From NCBI RefSeq assembly GCF_009915155.1, contig NZ_JAABLM010000005.1, forward strand, positions 124,001 through 188,000: a stretch of DNA of 64,000 nt, given 5' to 3'. The notes under the pieces were generated by a model. The model was not told the DNA's origin and searched no databases. It saw only the letters and a program-made list of their open reading frames with translations. Position 1 is the first letter of the stretch, and each line of letters opens with the position of its first letter. Shown here one piece after another: positions 25,607 through 35,492 of this stretch. The position numbers and the translations under genes were made by a program. The DNA is from Flavobacterium ichthyis (GTDB lineage Bacteria > Bacteroidota > Bacteroidia > Flavobacteriales > Flavobacteriaceae).

Positions 25607-26479
25607 ATGCCATTGAATTTAACTGAAATTGAACGCGTAAAAACAATTTCAAAAGAAGATTTTTATAACAATTATGTAAAAAAACAGCGTCCGGTTGTGG
25701 TAGAAAAACTCACTGAAGACTGGCCTGCATACCAAAAATGGAAATTGAATTATATTAAAGAAATCGCAGGAGAAAAGACGGTTCCGTTGTACGACGACAG
25801 ACCCGTTTCCTACAAAGATGGTTTTAACGAGGCTCACGCCAAAATGAAAATGGCAGATTATATCGATCTTCTTCAGTCGAAGCCTACCAATTATCGGATT
25901 TTTCTTTACAATTTGATGAAAGAAGTACCTTCCTTAAAAAGCGATTTTCGTTGGCCAGATATTGGTTTAAAACTAGTAAAACAATTACCAATGTTGTTTT
26001 TTGGAGGTGAAAATTCGAAGGTTTTTATTCATTACGATATTGATTATTCCAATATTTTACATTTTCATTTCCATGGACAAAAGCAATGTATATTATTCGA
26101 TCCAAGTCAAACACCTTATCTATATAAAGTACCGCATGCATTGATATCGCGTGAAGATATCGACTTCGACAATCCTGATTTGGAAAAATGGCCAGCATTA
26201 AAACAAGCCAAAGGACTAATTTGTAATTTAAATCACGGAGAAATGTTGTATATGCCCGAAGGTTATTGGCATTACATGAAATATTTAACCCCAGGGTTTT
26301 CGATGAGTTTGCGTGCGTTTCCGCGAAAAGTAAGCAATTTAGGAAAAGCAGTATACAATATTATGATTATGCGCCATTTCGATAATTTAATGCGAAAATG
26401 GAAAGGACAAAATTGGATTGATTACAAAAATCAAAAAGCAATTGTTACAACACATAAAAAATTAAATCTACCTTATTAA
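25607..26479 (+). CDS. Cupin-like (JmjC-related) 2-oxoglutarate/Fe(II) oxygenase
   Basis: This 290-residue cytosolic protein belongs to the cupin_8/JmjC-type group, which includes protein hydroxylases. The iron triad is visible: His142 and Asp144 (FIHYDIDYSN) and the distal His222 (EGYWHYM). Lys in QKQCILFDP is the likely 2-oxoglutarate contact. N-terminal IERVKTISKEDFYNNYV is a common entry helix of the family. It is a single gene with its own promoter and terminator. The substrate is unknown; tRNA or ribosomal-protein hydroxylases belong to this group, but nothing here points to one. Confidence 0.88.
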   Translation: MPLNLTEIERVKTISKEDFYNNYVKKQRPVVVEKLTEDWPAYQKWKLNYIKEIAGEKTVPLYDDRPVSYKDGFNEAHAKMKMADYIDLLQSKPTNYRIFLYNLMKEVPSLKSDFRWPDIGLKLVKQLPMLFFGGENSKVFIHYDIDYSNILHFHFHGQKQCILFDPSQTPYLYKVPHALISREDIDFDNPDLEKWPALKQAKGLICNLNHGEMLYMPEGYWHYMKYLTPGFSMSLRAFPRKVSNLGKAVYNIMIMRHFDNLMRKWKGQNWIDYKNQKAIVTTHKKLNLPY

Positions 26480-26481
26480 GA

Positions 26482-26514
26482 AAAAACCCAAAACTGTAAA
26501 AGTTCTGGGTTTTT
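26482..26514. terminator. Bidirectional terminator
   Basis: A stem of about 14 bp with one weak pair and T-runs on both strands separates the convergent cupin-like and surface-protein genes. Confidence 0.8.
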
Positions 26515-26533
26515 AATTGTTTTTTTTTGTTTT

Positions 26534-28930
26534 CTATTCCCAAATCACCTTTTTATTGATAATTGCACCGTTTTGAAGCTGAACCTTCAGAATCAAAACT
26601 TGTCCAGAAATTTTTGTATCTTCTATCAAGTATTTTTGATCACTTAAGTTTGACACGGCAAAAATTTGTCTTCCTAATAAATCAAAGGCGGTAACGGCTT
26701 TTAAAATTTCTTTTGACTCAATTAAAAAACCTTTGTCAACATTAAAAATACTGATCTCGTTGTCGATTGTAAATTCCGGATTACTCAATGCCTCATTGTA
26801 ACGTAGCAAAAATCTATCATTAAAAGTTCCCGCCGTGGAGTTAAATTGATAAGGGCTAATTTTTAGATTGTGAATTGTTCCGAGAAGCCTGTCTTCTAAA
26901 TAAATATTGTGGTTAGAAAAAATACCGTCAAACCGTTCTAATTGCAGGGTGAAATTTCCGTTATTGTTAACCTTAAAGCCAAGGGGAACTTGGTCCGTTT
27001 CTTCGAAAGGGAATTGTCTTCCTTGGATTGTTAACTCTTCTTGCTGATTAATTGAATAAAGGCTTACCGCATTCCCTCCTAATTTTTTTCCATCGTATAA
27101 CCTGTCAATACCATTTGTGGCACCCGGAAGGTATCCAACTAAGGCTTGACTCAACCCATTGTTCCCAAACAAATTTATCCAAATGCGACTTTTATCATGA
27201 TCTCCTTGTCTAAAAAACACATCATTATTATCTACACGTCTCATCGCATTATTAAAAACAACATCGGTTGCTAATATACTTTCAATAAAAAAAGATTGTC
27301 CAGAGGCTATGTAACCATTTGGAGCAGTTGTGTTGCCAGAGGTTCCCGCAGGATTTCCGGTTGAACCGGTACGGTTATATAAGGCATAATCATCAACATT
27401 GTAATTATAAGCAGTTGGTTGGGAATTGTGCGTCCAAAAATAAAATGTTCCGTTTAAATCAGGGTTTGCATCCACAAAATCGTCAGCGAAAATACTTGAC
27501 GGATATGGATTTCCTATTAAATTCCATCCCACTTCAACAGGTGTTGAAACGTTACCATTATTTGGTGTTCCTATAAAAAATCCTTCAAAAATTTCGGCTA
27601 TAGCACCAGGTTGTCCTTCTATATCATAAAATTGAGGTGCACGAACAATGTAGCCTTTTCCTTCTTCCATTATTGTTGCGTTTGATTCCGAAAACCAATC
27701 TTGATTCAGGGCATCCCAACTGAAATACTTGTCCACGAGTGTATCAGGAGAAAGATCTCCTAAAGTAAAACTCGAGGTTTCAGTTACCGGCGACGACCAA
27801 TATGTAAAATCATATCTATAGACAGGTTGAGTATTTCTTTTAATAGTCGCCATCCCGATATTTTCTGCAGAATCATCCTCTTGAAAAAGCGAGGCTCCAC
27901 TTTCTATGTTTAAAACTCCTGATGCATGAATGTTGATGCCATGCTCAAGATTTAGAGAATGACCATTCCTAATAGTAACTTCAACATTGGCGTTTATCGC
28001 ACAAGAGCAACCGCTAACGCTTCCGCCATCTATATCCGAATCATAATCTGCTGCAAAAACAATGGGTCTTCCATCAAGCGGCTGATCCCAAGTTCCTGAA
28101 AAAGTGGCCGCTACTGGGGTGTAAGGATAATTGCCACCACCCCCGTTATTATTTAAATTTAGCGTACTCATGTCGTGTGCCAAATTGTGGTTGTACATCC
28201 CGGTTCTGTTGGTAATTTCGGCAAAAGACAAATTGGTTGAATAAACGTAATACGATATATTACCCGATGCAAATCCAGGGATTTCTGCAGTTCCATGAGT
28301 TCCTGAAATTGTTGCTTGCAAAAACTGCGAAGTAGCAAAATTATCGTTAGAATATCTAACAATAAAAATCTCACGATCTAAATTGGTAGTTCCAGTAGAA
28401 GGAACACCGTTTAACTCAAAATGAATTTGTACAGGTTGACCAGGCCTAACGCAACTAGCTTCGGGCAATTGAGAAACCATTGTAATTACTCTCGGTTCGT
28501 AGGAAGTTTCCAAAACACACATTGTGTTATTTTGCGAAGCGTTGTCTGTAATGTTAAAGGTATAATATCTTCCGACCACGACATTTTGGATTCCTCCGTC
28601 ATGACCTCCGTTTGTGGTATTGTATCTAGCACCATTATCAAAACTTGTTGGGATAAAGTCATTTGCATTTAACGAATTACCCGTTGTATAAGGACGCCAA
28701 TTTACGGAATAATCCGGACCAAATACTGTTCCTATATGAAAACTCCAATACTGGTATCCACCATTTTCGGCCTGAATTCTACCTTGTCTAAATTCTGGAA
28801 AAATAGTTAATTCTACCCTAGAATTATTAGAAGAAATCATGCTAGAATACACTACTGTAGGCTCTTGTCCTTGAACAGGAAATAATAAAACTATTGCTAT
28901 AAAAAATTGCAGAAGTACTTTTGCTTTCAT
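26534..28930 (-). CDS. T9SS-secreted surface protein, third paralogue of the cluster
   Basis: A 798-residue protein with a signal peptide (about residues 1-21). An N-terminal region (about 22-280) has an unrecognised beta-rich fold. The rest is homologous to the C-terminal part of the two giant neighbours: the GSVSGCSCAINANVEVTI segment, the RYDFTYWSSPV and GWNLIGNPYPSSIFADDF motifs, and a C-terminal T9SS type C sorting region (LVGYLPGATNGIDRLYDG, IQGRQFPFEE, LKISPYQFNS, tail AFDLLGRQIFA). The copy is clearly diverged from the other two. Probably surface-exposed or secreted; the role is unknown, perhaps adhesive. Confidence 0.85.
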   Translation of the reverse strand: MKAKVLLQFFIAIVLLFPVQGQEPTVVYSSMISSNNSRVELTIFPEFRQGRIQAENGGYQYWSFHIGTVFGPDYSVNWRPYTTGNSLNANDFIPTSFDNGARYNTTNGGHDGGIQNVVVGRYYTFNITDNASQNNTMCVLETSYEPRVITMVSQLPEASCVRPGQPVQIHFELNGVPSTGTTNLDREIFIVRYSNDNFATSQFLQATISGTHGTAEIPGFASGNISYYVYSTNLSFAEITNRTGMYNHNLAHDMSTLNLNNNGGGGNYPYTPVAATFSGTWDQPLDGRPIVFAADYDSDIDGGSVSGCSCAINANVEVTIRNGHSLNLEHGINIHASGVLNIESGASLFQEDDSAENIGMATIKRNTQPVYRYDFTYWSSPVTETSSFTLGDLSPDTLVDKYFSWDALNQDWFSESNATIMEEGKGYIVRAPQFYDIEGQPGAIAEIFEGFFIGTPNNGNVSTPVEVGWNLIGNPYPSSIFADDFVDANPDLNGTFYFWTHNSQPTAYNYNVDDYALYNRTGSTGNPAGTSGNTTAPNGYIASGQSFFIESILATDVVFNNAMRRVDNNDVFFRQGDHDKSRIWINLFGNNGLSQALVGYLPGATNGIDRLYDGKKLGGNAVSLYSINQQEELTIQGRQFPFEETDQVPLGFKVNNNGNFTLQLERFDGIFSNHNIYLEDRLLGTIHNLKISPYQFNSTAGTFNDRFLLRYNEALSNPEFTIDNEISIFNVDKGFLIESKEILKAVTAFDLLGRQIFAVSNLSDQKYLIEDTKISGQVLILKVQLQNGAIINKKVIWE

Positions 28931-28960
28931 TGGCTTAAATTTTAATCTTAGGCTTTTAAA

Positions 28961-29006
28961 AATTTGAGGATTGTAAATTTACAATAAATTTACAATCCTT
29001 CAAATT
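28961..29006 (-). terminator. Long hairpin terminator after the 2067-residue surface protein gene
   Basis: A 20-bp stem with one bulged base (28961-28980 with 28986-29006) and a T-run on the minus strand. It lies between two co-directional surface-protein genes, so each is probably a separate transcript. Confidence 0.75.
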
Positions 29007-29049
29007 AAAGTTAATAATCAATATAATCTTAAAATTTAATAACAATTTA

Positions 29050-32000
29050 CTATTTTACTACCATTGCTTTTTTAGTGGTTTTCATACCGTTTTCGAGTTC
29101 GATTTGGATAAGCAACGTTTGCTCCGTGGCTAAAAGTCCGGTGATAAGATATTCTTTGTTTTGAATATCAGTAGCACGGAGGATTTCTCGGCCTAATAAA
29201 TCGTAAACTACTACGGTTTTTAGGTTTTCTTCGATTGATTTTACCAATAATTTCTCGCTTTGATTTAAAACATACACTTGGTTTTCTGCCAGATCAAAGT
29301 GTGGTTTGTCAAGGCTTGAATTGCGGTAAACCAGTACAAATCTATTGTTGAAATTTCCGTTTGCAGTTGTAAACTCATAAGGGGCGGTTTTTAAATTGTG
29401 GATTACATTCAAACTGTTGTCTTTCAAGAATATATCTTGAGTGTTGAAAAATCCATCGAAATGGTCAATGGCTATTTTATAATTTCCGGCGGTGACAAAC
29501 GAAACGTTTAACGGTACTTCATCCATGATGTCAAACGGTAAGCTTCGCCCTTGGATAATATATTTTTCTGTACCTATCAACGAAGATATATTGGCAGAAC
29601 TGCCGCCCATTAATTTTCCGTCAAAGCCTCGGTCTTGGCCATTGGTAGCTTGGTCAATATAACCTATCAATGTTTGGTGAAAACGTGTTCCTTTGATTAA
29701 ATTTATCCAAACCCTACCTTCGGTAGTATTATTTTGTTGGCGGTAAAAATTTGAATTTGGACCTGTGGTTCTCATCGTGTTGCTGAAAACAGCATCTCCA
29801 TCAGATAGTCCTTGTACAAAAAATGATTGTCCTGCCGGGATGCTGCCGTCTGGAGCGTTATTATTATTCCCTGATCCGGTTCCTGAATCTGCAGGTAGGG
29901 AAACAGCCGTTGCCGTAGCTCCTGTTAAATTGTAAGTAGCATAATCATCACTCGAATAATCATAAGTACTAGCCCCAGGAGTTGCCGCTGCTGGAGGTGA
30001 ATTATGCGTCCAAAAATAAAGTGTACCATCTAAATTAGCATTGCTTGGATGTAATATAAAATCTCTTGCTTCAATGGCAGATGGATAAGGGTTTCCAATT
30101 AAATTCCACTTATCAGTTCCTCCCACTACGTTTACTGTGATAATCCCGTTATTGGGTTTTCCGGTAAAAGTAGCTGTATAAGCTTGTGGTGTGGCTCCAG
30201 CCTGACCTTCAATGGCATAACTTTGAGGGGCTCTCACGATGTAACCAATTCCTTCATCCATTGCAGAGGCACCATTCATCAAGGTTTGCCAATTTTGCGT
30301 AAGCGCATTCCATCTAAAATATTTATCAGGCAAAGTGTTTGGCGACAAAGTATTCAACGTAAAACTTGGTGATTCTTCAACAGGTGAGGACCAATAAGTA
30401 AAATCGTAACGGTACATTGGAGTGGTGATGCGTTTCATTTCGATGGTGCCGGTTCCGGTGTTGGTGATACCATCGACATTTTGTACCAAACTTGCTGCGT
30501 TTTCTAATCGGATGGTTCCGTTGTTATGTAAACTTGTTTCAATTTCTAAATAATCAGTTGAGGCAAAATCTAAAATCACCCCATTTTTTACTTCGCATTC
30601 ACAAGCAGAAACGCTTCCACCATCGCTTGCTGAATCATAACTTGAAGAAAACACGATATTTTTAGTGATGTCTGGCAATCCATTAGACCACGTTCCGGTC
30701 CATTCGGTTACGTCAAATTTAATCTGAACAGCGTTAGAAGCCGTGTAGCAAGTGGCGGTATTTTCGCGAACTTGTACGTAAAATTGTGAATTGTTAAGTG
30801 CTGAAACTGAAGAAATGACTAAATTTTGGGAAGTGACGCCAGAGTACACACCGCCGTTAGCCAAAGCAGTCCAACCCGAAGTCTCTAAAATATACCATTG
30901 GTACTGAAGCGTATTTCCTCCTGCAACACCTTCTGAGGCGGTTACCGAAAGTGTAGTTGGATTTCCATCACAAGTGGCGGTAAATGTAGGGTGAACGGTA
31001 ATCAATGGCGGATAAGTTATTATTGGTGCAATTCCAAAATTCGATACACATTCTGAATCGTTTATGGCTTGAATTTCCCATTGTGATTGATCATAGACAG
31101 AATTTGGAGTGAGGAAAGCCGTTTTTCTTTTTAAATAATATCCCACATAGTTTGGTGCGTCAACATCATCAATTACTGTTGCACCTTGTACCAATCGTAA
31201 ACCATCATTAGCGTTAAATCCAGTAGCTCCAAAACTACCGTTTCCGGTTACGGTAATACCGCATGAAGAACTTGAAACTCCAACTATAGCAATTGCTCCA
31301 GACGCTAATGTTCCAGATAAATTGGCATATGTACTGTAGCTTCCTCCGTAATCACCTGCTCGTTCTATCTTGTATCCTGATAAATCAATTGCAGCTGCGG
31401 TTCCGTTGTAGATACTCACATAACCGCCAGAAAGTCCTTTTTCATCAAAAACTTCATAAATAATAAGGTTAGATGCTGTTACCCCAGTAGAGGATTGACA
31501 ACTTGTAACGTCTTTATTAATAACGTTAAATGGTTGAACGAATTCGCAGCCGGTAGCCAATTGAATGGTAAAATATCCATCTGCAGCATTGACAGGTACT
31601 AATGCTTCAATTTTTTCAGCTGTTTGGCTCACTACTGACATGACCGCTCCATTATATCTTACAGTTGCGCCTGTAAGATTATTAGTAGAAGAAGTAAATG
31701 TAACTAAAGTATTGGCGGGTCCGGTTGTAGGCGTTGCGGTAATGACAGGTGTCGCACAAGTACCGTTTCCTTCAATTCTAAAGGTGTACGGATTTTCATT
31801 GCCGGTTGCATCATTGTTAAAAATTGTCACAATAGCGGATCTAAGCCCCGAACCGGTTGGTCGAAATTTTACACTAAAGGTTGTCGGTGTTCCAAATACC
31901 ACAGGTGTTGTAGCTTGTTGGGTAACAATAAAATCTGATGGATTATCCCCCGTCATTTGAATGATTGGTGTTCCAGTTAGATTTAAATCCGTTAGGCCTA

Positions 32001-35000
32001 AATTTTCAATAGTAAATTCTTTTTGCAATACAGAATCTGTATTTAATGGAGTTGGTGCAAACTGCGTATTGTTCAAACCATAAGGAGCGTCAAACCCATT
32101 GGGAATGCTGATGGCGTTACCTCTTACATTAATTTCTGCTGTTGCCGGTTGAACGATATTTATAGTATAATCTTCTACTTCGCCGTAAGTAAAATTTTCA
32201 CAAGGTGTGGAATACCTATTCAGACCATTATCCGTGTTTGCAGCAATTCTCATTCTTGTGGTTCCTAAAACTGCATTCTCCGGAACGGCAATATCAAATG
32301 GAGCAGCATTTGGAGTTCCGTTGGAACTATTAGTTACGGTTCCCAATTCATAACTTTCATTCGTGTCGAATGTTCCATTTTGATTCCAATCAATCCATGC
32401 CTTAACATACGAAGTATAATTACCGTTTGTATGAACTCTTACATTTAACGGATATGTTTCTCCGAGAGCAACTGAAGTTGAAATAGATAAATTGCCAGTA
32501 TATCCAGGATTAGAAGTAGCGGTATTATTAATTGTATTAAAATTGACATTTAAAATCCCAGAATTATTAATGGCTCCTGATGAAGAACAATACGATAAAA
32601 CAGGCGTAGCACAAACCTCAATACCATCACTCCAAACCGAGCCTCTTCTGACAAAAACTTTAAAACAATAATTTAATCCATTGGTTAGAGCAGTGATTGC
32701 TTTGGTCGAGACATTGGCACTTGTTGCATATACTACACCATTAGCGGTATATCCAAAATCGCCATTAGTATAAGTTCCGGATGGTGTAAAAGTTACTGCA
32801 CCTTGATTGGCAACAATAATTAATTGGTCCCAACAAGCAGTTGGTAAAGGAACGTTCCAGTTTAATGTAACCTGATTGGTTCCCGGTGTTGCAGTCAAGT
32901 TCCGTACATCGTCTTGGGCGATGAAATCTAAAGCTCGACCTCCTCCTGCTGCGTTATTAAATCTTCTAACAGTTCCTCCATCTTGGTAGGCTAGAACCAA
33001 AAACGAATAATTCGTGTTTTCTGTTAATCCTGTAATGTTAACGGATGTTGCATTTCCTTTATATAATAATTTACCTAAAGTTGCAGGCGTTGCAGTGTTA
33101 GTGGTGGCTGAAAAATTACTATTTGCATTTGCATGATCCGCTAAAGCAGTTGTTGGTGTACCGCTTGGGGTAGTTGCTCCCGTAACTGCAAAAACCATAT
33201 AACCAGTTGGGGAAACACCCGTAGTAGCAGGATCCCATGAAATGATACCTCCATCATCTGTTAAACATGCCCTTGTGTTGTTTACAGTATTTATAGTACT
33301 ATTAAATCCTGTTGTAAAAGTTTGAACACCGCCATAAACATAATTGGTTCCATTAAAAATATAAGCTTGATAGGCATAAGTAGTTCCTTCTGCTAAAACA
33401 TTACCAGTATTTTCTGAGTATGCATTTGAAGCTAAAGCGGCTGTTTCTAATAATTGGCTGACACCGAAACCTCCTATTTCAGGAGTGCCATTTACCGAGG
33501 CAATCGAATAAACAAAACCGCGTTGAGTACTTGCCGGGCAAGTTCCTAATGTTGTTGCTGATGCCCGTAAATTAGCACTTTGGTGATCTATTGTGTTAGC
33601 CGAACTTCCATTAGTAGTAACAGATTGCGCTGTAACGGTCGAGTTTCCAGTGAAATTTTTAGTTGCACTGGCACCTCCGCCCAAAACTGTAATTGTTCCA
33701 TCATAAGTTTGGTTTGCAGCTACTGGAGTCAAACGAACATAAATGGTTTTTGTGGCCAAAGTCCCACCTACATGTGAAAAACCTGTAATGGCAGCACCTC
33801 CCAATGTTTCTGAATATGTATATCCGGTTACGGCAGACAAATTGATTGTTCCAGATTTTAAATTAGTTCCAGAAATTGTAAACGATAAATCTGCGGAAGT
33901 ACCATTACAAACATTCCCGAAAGCCAAATTACCTGCACTTAATGTTAATGATTCGTTAACTGCAGTAATCGTCAAATTATTTGAGGTTAAATTGCTGGTC
34001 GATGTTACCAATTCCGAAGCATTGATTCTAATACTAAAATTGGAAACATTTCCATCGAAATCAGTATTGTCATAACTTAAAATGACATTGGCTGAAGTTG
34101 GACTCAGATAATTTACACTTTGAATCGTAACCCCTGGAGGTGCATTATTCAACGTAAAATTCGCTGCGTTTAAAGTAGCGTCTGCAAATGTTTCGTTCGA
34201 GAGTGTCAAACCAACAGTTGCTCCATTAAGTGTTGCTTCGTTAAGTGTCCCCGAAGCCGCTAAACTTGGAGGCGGTTGTGTGGAAAAATTTCCAGTCAAT
34301 TCAGTCAGGTGATAACAAGTGCCGGTGGTGTTGTATTCGTAAACAGCAAAATGGTAGGTAGTTCCAGGTGTTAAACCTGTTACATTTACGGAGTTCGCAT
34401 TGCCGTTATAAACCACAAAATTACCCGTACCAATTTGCGTTCCGGAGCCAAATGTACTGTTGGCCGTGTAAGTTGTACCACTTGTGGGATCAGCATTTAC
34501 GGCACCTCCTGCTCTAGCCACCACTAAAACATTGTCACCGGTTCCTCTTGTCCATCCTACCGTAGCAGTTGATTGTGTGATAGCAGAATTTGTAAAGGAA
34601 GAAGCTTGTGTGGTTGGGGAGGTGCAGGCAACGCAACTATTGCTATGACCTGCATTAGCTGAACCAGTAGTATATGCTGAAACAATCCATTCCGAGTTTG
34701 CGGAACTTGTTCCTGCACTAAGTATCCAACTTGTATTAGGCGAACAAATCGATGGCTTTCTTGTCAATCTATTATTAGCAGTTGCGTTCGTAGTTCCGGC
34801 AACATTCCAACCTGTTCCTGGATCATTTCCAATAGTTCCAATGACGTCGATTAAAGTCCACGTCCCGGAAATATTTTTTTCCAATGCGATAGCGTCGTTA
34901 CCAGTCCATGTTGCACTTGACCAAGTCACGTTCGCATTAGGTACGTCTGCAGTATTATTTGCAATAATATAAGTAGAACCTGTTGATAAAATAACTGAGA

Positions 35001-35253
35001 GGGTAAACTGTGATGAAAGAGCATTACCATTCACGCCTATTCTAATTCTATAGTTACTCAAGTCTATATTACTTCCAGTTCCGTTATAGAGTTCAATATA
35101 TTTGCTATTACCAGATGAGCCTTCTCCGTATTCGGAAATTAAAAGTTCTGTAGTTTGCCCTGAAACCCCGACACTTAACCATAAAAATAATAAAGAAAAC
35201 AGAAAGTTTTTTGGCGTAAGAATTCCTTTTACCCAGAAGTAATTTGTTTGCAT
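29050..35253 (-). CDS. Giant multidomain T9SS surface protein A
   Basis: The protein is about 2067 residues. A signal segment (FLFSLLFLWLSVGVSGQ) is followed by a lamin-tail-like domain (LLISEYGEGSSGNSKYIELYNG), several fibronectin/Ig-like repeats (about 200-930), a GEVED domain (about 935-1080, ending GEVEDYTINIV) and a choice-of-anchor/ASH-like repeat. Then come an IPT-like domain, a second lamin-tail-like domain (ASNLIIYEVFDEKG) and an Ig-like region. The final 470 residues are a cassette ending in a T9SS type C sorting signal, identical to that of the upstream gene. ATG 35253 was chosen by comparison with the neighbour; in-frame ATGs reach 35280. Probably an adhesin or surface-layer protein; no enzymatic domain is seen. 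Confidence 0.87.
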   Translation of the reverse strand: MQTNYFWVKGILTPKNFLFSLLFLWLSVGVSGQTTELLISEYGEGSSGNSKYIELYNGTGSNIDLSNYRIRIGVNGNALSSQFTLSVILSTGSTYIIANNTADVPNANVTWSSATWTGNDAIALEKNISGTWTLIDVIGTIGNDPGTGWNVAGTTNATANNRLTRKPSICSPNTSWILSAGTSSANSEWIVSAYTTGSANAGHSNSCVACTSPTTQASSFTNSAITQSTATVGWTRGTGDNVLVVARAGGAVNADPTSGTTYTANSTFGSGTQIGTGNFVVYNGNANSVNVTGLTPGTTYHFAVYEYNTTGTCYHLTELTGNFSTQPPPSLAASGTLNEATLNGATVGLTLSNETFADATLNAANFTLNNAPPGVTIQSVNYLSPTSANVILSYDNTDFDGNVSNFSIRINASELVTSTSNLTSNNLTITAVNESLTLSAGNLAFGNVCNGTSADLSFTISGTNLKSGTINLSAVTGYTYSETLGGAAITGFSHVGGTLATKTIYVRLTPVAANQTYDGTITVLGGGASATKNFTGNSTVTAQSVTTNGSSANTIDHQSANLRASATTLGTCPASTQRGFVYSIASVNGTPEIGGFGVSQLLETAALASNAYSENTGNVLAEGTTYAYQAYIFNGTNYVYGGVQTFTTGFNSTINTVNNTRACLTDDGGIISWDPATTGVSPTGYMVFAVTGATTPSGTPTTALADHANANSNFSATTNTATPATLGKLLYKGNATSVNITGLTENTNYSFLVLAYQDGGTVRRFNNAAGGGRALDFIAQDDVRNLTATPGTNQVTLNWNVPLPTACWDQLIIVANQGAVTFTPSGTYTNGDFGYTANGVVYATSANVSTKAITALTNGLNYCFKVFVRRGSVWSDGIEVCATPVLSYCSSSGAINNSGILNVNFNTINNTATSNPGYTGNLSISTSVALGETYPLNVRVHTNGNYTSYVKAWIDWNQNGTFDTNESYELGTVTNSSNGTPNAAPFDIAVPENAVLGTTRMRIAANTDNGLNRYSTPCENFTYGEVEDYTINIVQPATAEINVRGNAISIPNGFDAPYGLNNTQFAPTPLNTDSVLQKEFTIENLGLTDLNLTGTPIIQMTGDNPSDFIVTQQATTPVVFGTPTTFSVKFRPTGSGLRSAIVTIFNNDATGNENPYTFRIEGNGTCATPVITATPTTGPANTLVTFTSSTNNLTGATVRYNGAVMSVVSQTAEKIEALVPVNAADGYFTIQLATGCEFVQPFNVINKDVTSCQSSTGVTASNLIIYEVFDEKGLSGGYVSIYNGTAAAIDLSGYKIERAGDYGGSYSTYANLSGTLASGAIAIVGVSSSSCGITVTGNGSFGATGFNANDGLRLVQGATVIDDVDAPNYVGYYLKRKTAFLTPNSVYDQSQWEIQAINDSECVSNFGIAPIITYPPLITVHPTFTATCDGNPTTLSVTASEGVAGGNTLQYQWYILETSGWTALANGGVYSGVTSQNLVISSVSALNNSQFYVQVRENTATCYTASNAVQIKFDVTEWTGTWSNGLPDITKNIVFSSSYDSASDGGSVSACECEVKNGVILDFASTDYLEIETSLHNNGTIRLENAASLVQNVDGITNTGTGTIEMKRITTPMYRYDFTYWSSPVEESPSFTLNTLSPNTLPDKYFRWNALTQNWQTLMNGASAMDEGIGYIVRAPQSYAIEGQAGATPQAYTATFTGKPNNGIITVNVVGGTDKWNLIGNPYPSAIEARDFILHPSNANLDGTLYFWTHNSPPAAATPGASTYDYSSDDYATYNLTGATATAVSLPADSGTGSGNNNNAPDGSIPAGQSFFVQGLSDGDAVFSNTMRTTGPNSNFYRQQNNTTEGRVWINLIKGTRFHQTLIGYIDQATNGQDRGFDGKLMGGSSANISSLIGTEKYIIQGRSLPFDIMDEVPLNVSFVTAGNYKIAIDHFDGFFNTQDIFLKDNSLNVIHNLKTAPYEFTTANGNFNNRFVLVYRNSSLDKPHFDLAENQVYVLNQSEKLLVKSIEENLKTVVVYDLLGREILRATDIQNKEYLITGLLATEQTLLIQIELENGMKTTKKAMVVK
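29057..30450 (-). repeat. Cassette copy 1, apparently identical to 35500-36893
   Basis: The roughly 1394-bp segment encoding the last 465 residues of protein A matches the same part of protein B at a constant offset of 6443 bases. The translations are identical and every stretch I compared by eye was identical. The two sequences diverge abruptly at GTIEMKR on one side and a few bases around the stop codon on the other (TAG versus TAA). Confidence 0.92.
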
Positions 35254-35278
35254 AAGCATCATAATTAAATTAACAATC

Positions 35279-35310
35279 ACTTACTTCAAACTAAGGTTGG
35301 GGAAATACCG
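35279..35310 (-). promoter_or_regulatory. Shared 5' leader element upstream of surface protein A
   Basis: The minus-strand sequence CGGTATTTCCCCAACC...TTTGAAGTAAGT closely matches 40578-40610 upstream of gene B. A -7 box lies 19 bases further upstream, so the element would be in the 5' untranslated leader. Confidence 0.5.
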
Positions 35311-35328
35311 TTTTGAAATATTTGAGAC

Positions 35329-35336
35329 CAAAATTA
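35329..35336 (-). promoter_or_regulatory. Putative -7 box of surface protein A gene
   Basis: The minus strand reads TAATTTTG, matching TAnnTTTG. At the same distance from the shared leader, gene B has TTAATTTG (40629-40636), one base off. Confidence 0.45.
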
Positions 35337-35433
35337 ATTGTTGATTGTAAATGGTATGTTAAATTTTCTTTTAATCGATGAAATGCAAATAAAATCGATT
35401 AAATGAAAATATTACTGTCGTCAGATACAAAAA

Positions 35434-35462
35434 AGAACTGTAAGAAAAATTCATACAGTTCT
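35434..35462 (-). terminator. Terminator after surface protein B gene
   Basis: A perfect 9-bp stem (AGAACTGTA and complement) with a T-run on the minus strand, about 30 bases past the stop. Confidence 0.8.
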
Positions 35463-35492
35463 CATTTTCAAAAGTTATCGCCATGATTATTC

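Noticed and set aside
31565-34075. Plus-strand open frames of 62-131 codons inside the giant surface-protein gene (for example 31565-31960 and 33743-34075)
   Set aside because: They run antisense to a clear T9SS protein with intact domains, have no family similarity and no promoter. They are shadows of Thr/Ser/Asn-rich coding sequence.
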